Assembly (NCBI GenBank): GCA_035454085.1 | Contig: DAOTEJ010000011.1 | Coordinates: 1 to 47,837 of the forward strand | Direction of reading: 5' to 3' | Length of the DNA: 47,837 nucleotides | Origin: DAOTEJ01 sp035454085 | GTDB lineage: Bacteria; Pseudomonadota; Gammaproteobacteria; Burkholderiales; Burkholderiaceae_F | Shown: in pieces, positions 43,701 through 47,837 of the stretch | How the letters are laid out: each line of letters starts with the position of its first letter | How positions within the stretch are numbered: the first letter of the stretch is position 1 | Notes under the pieces: generated by a model | Databases searched by the model: none | Told to the model about the DNA's origin: nothing | What the model saw: the letters and a program-made list of their open reading frames with translations, nothing else | Translations under genes and position numbers: made by a program

Positions 43701-44816
43701 ATGCCCCAACCCAGATCGCGCCGCCCCCTGGCCGCCGCCCTTGCCCTGAGCGCCCTCGGCGCCTTCGCCGCCGCCACCCCGAGCTTCGCCCAGACCCAGG
43801 CCTACTCCGCGCAGGGCGGCGACGTGCCGATCTATGGCCCCTCGCCCGAGCCCGTGGTCGTCCCCGGCTCCAAGCCCCTGGCGACCAACACGATCGACGC
43901 GCTGCGCGGCGACGGCATCTACTACTTCAACGGCCCACGCGTCACGCAGCTTCGGGCGGCGGGCGCGGCCACGGGCCAGAGCTGGCCGCTGGTCGAGACA
44001 ACCACCGACGCCACCAATGCCGCGGTAGCCAACAACCTCGACGTGGCGCACTTCGTGCTCAACGGCGAGCGTCGGGCGGTGGGCAAGCCCAGCTCGGTCG
44101 CGCCCGCCGAACGAGGCGGCGCCACGCTGCTCTACAGCGGGGCCGATCCGCTGCGCGTGAACCTGCGCCTCAAGGCTTACGACGTCTCGGGGCTGATGGT
44201 GCGCGACTTCCTGCGCACGCCCGCCAACTATCCCAAGCCCGAAGCCGCCAAGGTCGGCGAACTGCGCTTCCCCGAGGGCTCGGTGGCCTACCTCGCCGAG
44301 GTGCGCTTCCTCGAGGACGTGCTCATGCTGCCGCGGCGCGAGTCCTTCACGGGCGCCAAGGACACAGCCCAGCTCGTGAGCAACTTCTCCAAGGACATTC
44401 CCTACTGCCTGTCGTACGAGGCCCGCGACGGCGCCAAGCCGTACGCGCTGCACTTCCGCCCGGCCGACAAGGGCGCGAAGAAGGGCAAGCTGCAGGTCTA
44501 TCCGGCCAAGGCCGGCACGCTGTTCTGTGCCCGCGGCACCGAACAGGTGATGGGCGAGGGCGAGTGGGAGGAAGTCTCGGTGGGCGGCACGCGCGCCGTG
44601 GTGCTGAGCTTTGCCTCCAACGTCGACCCGCTCGACACCGGCGTGACCCAGGTGGAGCGCGAGGCCGCGAGGGTCGCCTTCATCGAGCCCACCAAGGGTG
44701 CCCCTGGGGTGCGGCCCGGCAAGCTCTACTCGCAGGGCAACCGGGTGATGGACTACCAGTACCGCTTCAACAAGACCGCGGCCGACACCATCGCCGCCGC
44801 CCTAGGCGGCCGGTAA
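43701..44816 (+). CDS. Exported protein of unknown function
   Basis: 371 residues from ATG 43701, chosen because GGAG lies 9 bases upstream; an in-frame ATG at 43692 sits too close to that site. A clear signal peptide (RSRRPLAAALALSALGAFAAATPSFA, cleaved after the final Ala) indicates the periplasm or outside. The mature part has no membrane segment and three Cys, and is rich in beta-prone stretches. Notable segments are DGIYYFNGPRVTQL, RVNLRLKAYDVSG and SQGNRVMDYQYRFNKTAADT. I do not recognise the family. Neighbours give no clue. Confidence 0.85.
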   Translation: MPQPRSRRPLAAALALSALGAFAAATPSFAQTQAYSAQGGDVPIYGPSPEPVVVPGSKPLATNTIDALRGDGIYYFNGPRVTQLRAAGAATGQSWPLVETTTDATNAAVANNLDVAHFVLNGERRAVGKPSSVAPAERGGATLLYSGADPLRVNLRLKAYDVSGLMVRDFLRTPANYPKPEAAKVGELRFPEGSVAYLAEVRFLEDVLMLPRRESFTGAKDTAQLVSNFSKDIPYCLSYEARDGAKPYALHFRPADKGAKKGKLQVYPAKAGTLFCARGTEQVMGEGEWEEVSVGGTRAVVLSFASNVDPLDTGVTQVEREAARVAFIEPTKGAPGVRPGKLYSQGNRVMDYQYRFNKTAADTIAAALGGR

Positions 44817-44858
44817 GCCAGGGCGCCGGGGCCACGCGTCACTCGCGGCGGCCCTGGC
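44817..44858. repeat. Inverted repeat immediately after the unknown exported gene
   Basis: GCCAGGGC (44817-44824) and GCCCTGGC (44851-44858) are perfect complements beginning right after the TAA. The position suits a transcript-end hairpin, but no U-tract follows. Confidence 0.35.
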
Positions 44859-44952
44859 AGTGCGCTGCTGTGCGCGGCGCCTGCCGCGCGCTATCTTGGT
44901 GGCTCGCCCGGCCCAGCAGCCGCTCCTGCCCGTCAATCACCGCCGCCTGCCC

Positions 44953-45435
44953 ATGCCATCGCTGAGCGCCCGCCACCGCCTCGTCCTGTGCGCACTGCTG
45001 CTGTGCGCGGCCCTGGGCGCGCAGGCCCAGGGCATCCAGCGTTGCGAGGACGGCCGCGGCGGCGCGACCTACACCAACGGCTCCTGCCCGGCGGGCACGC
45101 AGCTCGCGCGTCCGGTGAACACGGTGCCGCCGGTGAACGACGCCGACCGCAAGGCGGCCGAGGCGCGCGCCCGCCAGGACACCCAGGCGGTGAAGTCGAT
45201 CGAGCGCGAGCGCGCCGCCGAGGAAGCGCGCGTCAAGGCCCAAGCCGACAAGGCGCGCAAGGCCGAGCCGGCCAATTCGGCCCGCTGCGACAAGGCGCGT
45301 CGCGACCTCGAGCGCGCGCGCACCACGCGCACCGAGCTCTCGAGCCGCGCGGCCACCGTCGAGCAGATGCAGCGCGCCGACCGCGAAGTTGGCCGCCGCG
45401 AAGAGGACCTGGGGCGCGCCTGCGGCAAGCCCTAG
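44953..45435 (+). CDS. Exported DUF4124-like protein with charged coiled-coil
   Basis: 160 residues from ATG 44953. The signal peptide (RHRLVLCALLLCAALGAQAQ) is followed by a short DUF4124-like Cys pair (IQRCEDGRGGATYTNGSCPAG). The rest is a highly charged Arg/Glu/Ala helix with two Cys (ARCDKARRDLERAR; GRACGKP). Such proteins are common in the periplasm of Betaproteobacteria and have no known function. A reading frame extending upstream to 44860 would bury the signal peptide and is rejected. The upstream gap carries only the inverted repeat. Confidence 0.85.
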   Translation: MPSLSARHRLVLCALLLCAALGAQAQGIQRCEDGRGGATYTNGSCPAGTQLARPVNTVPPVNDADRKAAEARARQDTQAVKSIERERAAEEARVKAQADKARKAEPANSARCDKARRDLERARTTRTELSSRAATVEQMQRADREVGRREEDLGRACGKP

Positions 45436-45514
45436 ACCCGCGCCGGCGCGCGTCCCAACTGCGCACCCCCGAGATACTTGGCCAGCACGCGGCCAGCCGC
45501 CTGCGCCGAAGCGT

Positions 45515-46552
45515 TCAGTCGATCGAAGCCGAGGCCTCGCGCGGCTCGGACCAGCCGGCCGCGGCGTAGGCCGCGCGCAGCAGGCCCGTGCCTTCGCGCT
45601 CGATGGCCCGCGCGTCGGAGAGCACGCGGCGCCAGGTCCGCGCACCCGCCAGCCCCGTGAGCAGGCCGTGCATGTGCCGCGCCGTGGCGCGCACCGCAAA
45701 GCCCTGCGCCGCCTCGCGCTCCAGGTAGGCGCTCATGGCCTCGATCAGCGCCGCGCGCGTGACCGCGGGCCGCTCGTCACCGAACAGCTGCGCATCGACC
45801 TGCGCCAGCAGCCAGGGGTCGTGATAGGCGGCGCGGCCGAGCATCACGCCGTCGACCCAGCCCAGCTCGCGCTCGGCCTGAGCCAGGTCGGTGAGCCCGC
45901 CGTTGATTACCACCACCGCGTCCGGAAACTCGCGCTTGAGCCGGTGCACGGTCTCGTAGCGCAGCGGCGGCACCTCGCGGTTGTCCTTGGGCGAGAGGCC
46001 CTTGAGCCAGGCATTGCGCGCGTGGACGATGAACACGCGCACGCCGGCGCCATGCAAAGTCCCGACGAAGTCGCGCACGAAGGCGTAGTCCTCGCCGCGG
46101 TCGATGCCGATGCGGTGCTTGACGGTCACCGGCAGGCTCACCGCGTCCTGCATGGCCTTCATGCAGTCGGCCACCAGGCGCGGCTCGGCCATCAGGCAGG
46201 CGCCGAAGGAGCCGCGCTGCACGCGCTCCGAGGGGCAGCCGCAGTTGAGGTTGATCTCGTCGTAGCCCCAGCGCTCGCCCAGGCGCGCGCAGTGCGCGAG
46301 CTCGGCCGGGTCGGAGCCTCCGAGTTGCAGGGCCACGGGGTGCTCGGCGGCGTCGAAATCCAGATGACGCGCAACGTTGCCGTGGATCAGCGCGCCGGTG
46401 GTGACCATCTCGGTGTACAGGCGCGCGTGGCGCGACAGTTGCCGATGAAAGTAGCGGCAGTGGCGGTCCGACCAGTCCAGCATGGGCGCAACGCAGAAGC
46501 GCCACGCGGCCGGGTCGGGGGCGCCGGGGGCGCCGGAATTGGGGCGGGTCAT
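45515..46552 (-). CDS. dusA: tRNA-dihydrouridine(20/20a) synthase
   Basis: 345 residues, DusA length. The FMN TIM barrel starts FCVAPMLDWSDRHCRYFHR (DusA-specific). The catalytic Cys106 is in NLNCGCPSERVQRGSFGACLM, and TVKHRIGIDRGEDY and INGGLTDL are further blocks. It reduces uridines 20/20a in tRNA. The ATG is 6 bases after GATAAT on the minus strand (46559-46564), so the mRNA may be leaderless. It is convergent with the DUF4124-like gene. Confidence 0.95.
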   Translation of the reverse strand: MTRPNSGAPGAPDPAAWRFCVAPMLDWSDRHCRYFHRQLSRHARLYTEMVTTGALIHGNVARHLDFDAAEHPVALQLGGSDPAELAHCARLGERWGYDEINLNCGCPSERVQRGSFGACLMAEPRLVADCMKAMQDAVSLPVTVKHRIGIDRGEDYAFVRDFVGTLHGAGVRVFIVHARNAWLKGLSPKDNREVPPLRYETVHRLKREFPDAVVVINGGLTDLAQAERELGWVDGVMLGRAAYHDPWLLAQVDAQLFGDERPAVTRAALIEAMSAYLEREAAQGFAVRATARHMHGLLTGLAGARTWRRVLSDARAIEREGTGLLRAAYAAAGWSEPREASASID

Positions 46553-46558
46553 CGTGCG

Positions 46559-46564
46559 ATTATC
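46559..46564 (-). promoter_or_regulatory. Possible -10 element of dusA (leaderless mRNA)
   Basis: GATAAT on the minus strand ends 6 bases before the dusA ATG, the same spacing as GATAAT to the GTG before wrbA. It lies within an inverted repeat (GGGCGGG 46542-46548, CCCGCCC 46564-46570). No good -35 box is visible. Confidence 0.35.
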
Positions 46565-46637
46565 CCGCCCGCGTCGGCGCCGGCCTTGCCCGGCCGCTGG
46601 GCCACCGCCTCAGCCTCGCGACCCACTCCCCGCTCTC

Positions 46638-47270
46638 ATGACTCAATCCCATCCCGCCCACACACCGCGCCGGCTGCTGATCGCTCTGGGGATCGTGGTG
46701 CTTGCCGCCCTTTGCGCCTCGGCCATCCGCCCCTACGAGCGGCTCACCTGGCTGATGGAAGTGGCCCCGGTGCTGATCGCCTGGCCGCTGCTGCTGGCCA
46801 CGGAGCGCCGGCATCCCCTGAGCACCCTGCTGCTGTGGGTGATCGCCGCCCACAGCCTGGTGCTGATCCTCGGCGGCTACTACACCTACGCGCGCGTGCC
46901 GCTGGGCGACTGGGTGCGCGAGGCCTTGCACCTGAGCCGCAATCCCTACGACAAGCTCGGCCACTTCATGCAGGGCGTCACCCCCGCGCTGCTCGCGCGC
47001 GAGATCTTCATGCGCAGCGGGGCCGTGCGCGGCGCACGCATGCAGGCCTTCCTGGCGGTGTGCGTGGCGCTGGCCTTCAGCGCTTTGTACGAACTGATCG
47101 AGTGGCAGGCCGCGCTCGCCCTGGGCCAGGGCGCCGAGGCCTTCCTCGGCACCCAGGGCGACCCCTGGGACACGCAGTCCGACATGGCCATGGCGCTCGT
47201 CGGCGCCACGCTGGCCTTGCTGGTGGTGCCGCGCGCCGCGCAACTGCACCCGCCCTGGCCGCCCCGCTGA
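46638..47270 (+). CDS. DUF2238 (YjdF-like) inner-membrane protein
   Basis: 210 residues from ATG 46638 (MTQSHPAHTPRRLLIALG). About six membrane segments. The diagnostic region YYTYARVPLGDWVREALHL, NPYDKLGHFMQG and GDPWDTQSDMAMALVGA identify the DUF2238/YjdF family. The function is unknown. Conserved Asp/His residues (DKLGHF, GDPWDTQSDM) near the membrane suggest a metal or catalytic site, but that is inference. Divergent from dusA. Confidence 0.92.
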   Translation: MTQSHPAHTPRRLLIALGIVVLAALCASAIRPYERLTWLMEVAPVLIAWPLLLATERRHPLSTLLLWVIAAHSLVLILGGYYTYARVPLGDWVREALHLSRNPYDKLGHFMQGVTPALLAREIFMRSGAVRGARMQAFLAVCVALAFSALYELIEWQAALALGQGAEAFLGTQGDPWDTQSDMAMALVGATLALLVVPRAAQLHPPWPPR

Positions 47271-47332
47271 GTCACCGGGAGCAGGGCTCGGCCGACGGCT
47301 GCCTGCCCGCCGCCCACGCAGCACAACGCGCC

Positions 47333-47368
47333 CCAAGAAAAAGGGCCGCCCCCTCGCGGGAGCGGCCC
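47333..47368 (-). terminator. Intrinsic terminator of the sulfatase gene
   Basis: On the minus strand GGGCCGCTCCC and a GGGGGCGGCCC arm form a GC-rich hairpin with a short CGCGA loop, followed by TTTTTCTT. It lies about 25 bases after the sulfatase stop. On the plus strand no U-tract follows, so it works mainly for the minus strand. Confidence 0.85.
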
Positions 47369-47389
47369 ATCGGGTGGTGCCGGGGCTGA

Positions 47390-47837
47390 TCAGTCGCGCT
47401 TGGCTTTCTCGACCATCCCTGCCTCGAGCTTCTTGATGTCGGCGGGCGACAGCTGCGGACGGTCAATCTTGACGGTGAGCTTGTTGAGCTTGCCGGTGAA
47501 GGCGAACGGCGGCTGGTAGTCGGCGTCGTTGACGCCGGTGAGCGTGTCGGACCCCACGTCGAAGCTCTCGTCCCACTGCAGGATCATCGGCAATGTGCGC
47601 GGCATGGGCTTGGTGTCGACCACCTTGCCGTTGACCTTGAGCGTGCCGGTGCCGGGCCGGCCGATGCCGCTGAAGTTGTTGAAGGCCAGCGTGCCGGCGC
47701 CCAGGCCGTCGTACTTGAAGTCGAACTCGACGGTGTGCCGGCCCGGGGGCAGCGCCTCGGCACCTTCCCACTTCAGCCGCTCGAGGTCGACCAGGTTCCA
47801 CAGGAACACCGGCTTGCCCTTGAGCAGGTAGAAGCCG
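47390..47837 (-). CDS. Arylsulfatase, C-terminal part (truncated by window edge)
   Basis: About 149 C-terminal residues ending at TGA 47390-47392; the start lies beyond the right edge. The visible part is the C-terminal beta domain of a family of large sulfatases: GFYLLKGKPVFLWNLVDLER, then HTVEFDFKYDGLG and DESFDVGSDTLTGV. The catalytic Cys/Ser-formylglycine site is out of view, so activity cannot be judged. The call rests on recognition of this C-terminal pattern. Confidence 0.8.
   Translation of the reverse strand, partial: GFYLLKGKPVFLWNLVDLERLKWEGAEALPPGRHTVEFDFKYDGLGAGTLAFNNFSGIGRPGTGTLKVNGKVVDTKPMPRTLPMILQWDESFDVGSDTLTGVNDADYQPPFAFTGKLNKLTVKIDRPQLSPADIKKLEAGMVEKAKRD

Overview
The window is a GC-rich (roughly 70 % by eye), densely coded chromosomal segment with about 40 genes and no gene-free stretch over 300 bases. 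The order leuC-(entericidin)-leuD-leuB-asd-fimV-truA-trpF-trpB-trpA-accD-folC-SPOR-cvpA-purF-metZ is the conserved anabolic block of Betaproteobacteria, mainly Burkholderiales. With the SDR-type threonine dehydrogenase, this points to a Burkholderiales-like host. No tRNA, rRNA, phage, IS element or CRISPR array was seen. A run of exactly 100 N flanked by a 55-bp duplicate shows that this is a scaffolded draft assembly.

Layout. (1) 1-2660, + strand: the 3' end of a hybrid histidine kinase (ATPase-REC-REC), a free HPt protein and a REC-class III nucleotide cyclase, all overlapping; together they look like a phosphorelay ending in cyclic-nucleotide synthesis. (2) 2733-5606: tdh and kbl (threonine to glycine plus acetyl-CoA), divergent from an XRE-cupin regulator across an AT-rich spacer with a palindrome. 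(3) 5611-12177, - strand: a complete RND efflux operon (adaptor, pump, outer-membrane channel). The adaptor carries a C-terminal OmpA-like peptidoglycan-binding domain on a long Ala/Pro linker, the most unusual protein in the window. (4) 12314-29877, - strand: the anabolic block for leucine, lysine/threonine/methionine precursors, tryptophan, fatty acid, folate, purine and methionine, plus fimV and truA. The purF-metZ gap holds a SAM-II-type riboswitch followed by an intrinsic terminator, which would shut off metZ when SAM is plentiful.

(5) 30005-36923: an exported intradiol-dioxygenase-like protein, an MFS transporter split by the assembly gap, aroC, a patatin, an FAD amine-oxidase-like protein, a CBS-pair protein and proline iminopeptidase. 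(6) 37027-43585: a MetY-type sulfhydrylase, an alpha/beta hydrolase, a LysE/RhtB exporter, a YihY/BrkB membrane protein, and divergently wrbA, a DUF2069 protein and an FAD-linked 2-hydroxyacid dehydrogenase. (7) 43701-47837: an exported protein I do not recognise, a DUF4124-like exported protein, dusA, a DUF2238 membrane protein and the C-terminal end of an arylsulfatase with its terminator.

Most of the window is core metabolism. The points most worth following are the adaptor-OmpA fusion, the SAM-II element, the phosphorelay-cyclase module with non-standard substrate-selecting residues, the operator-like palindrome beside tdh-kbl, and the assembly artefact that falsely breaks the MFS gene.
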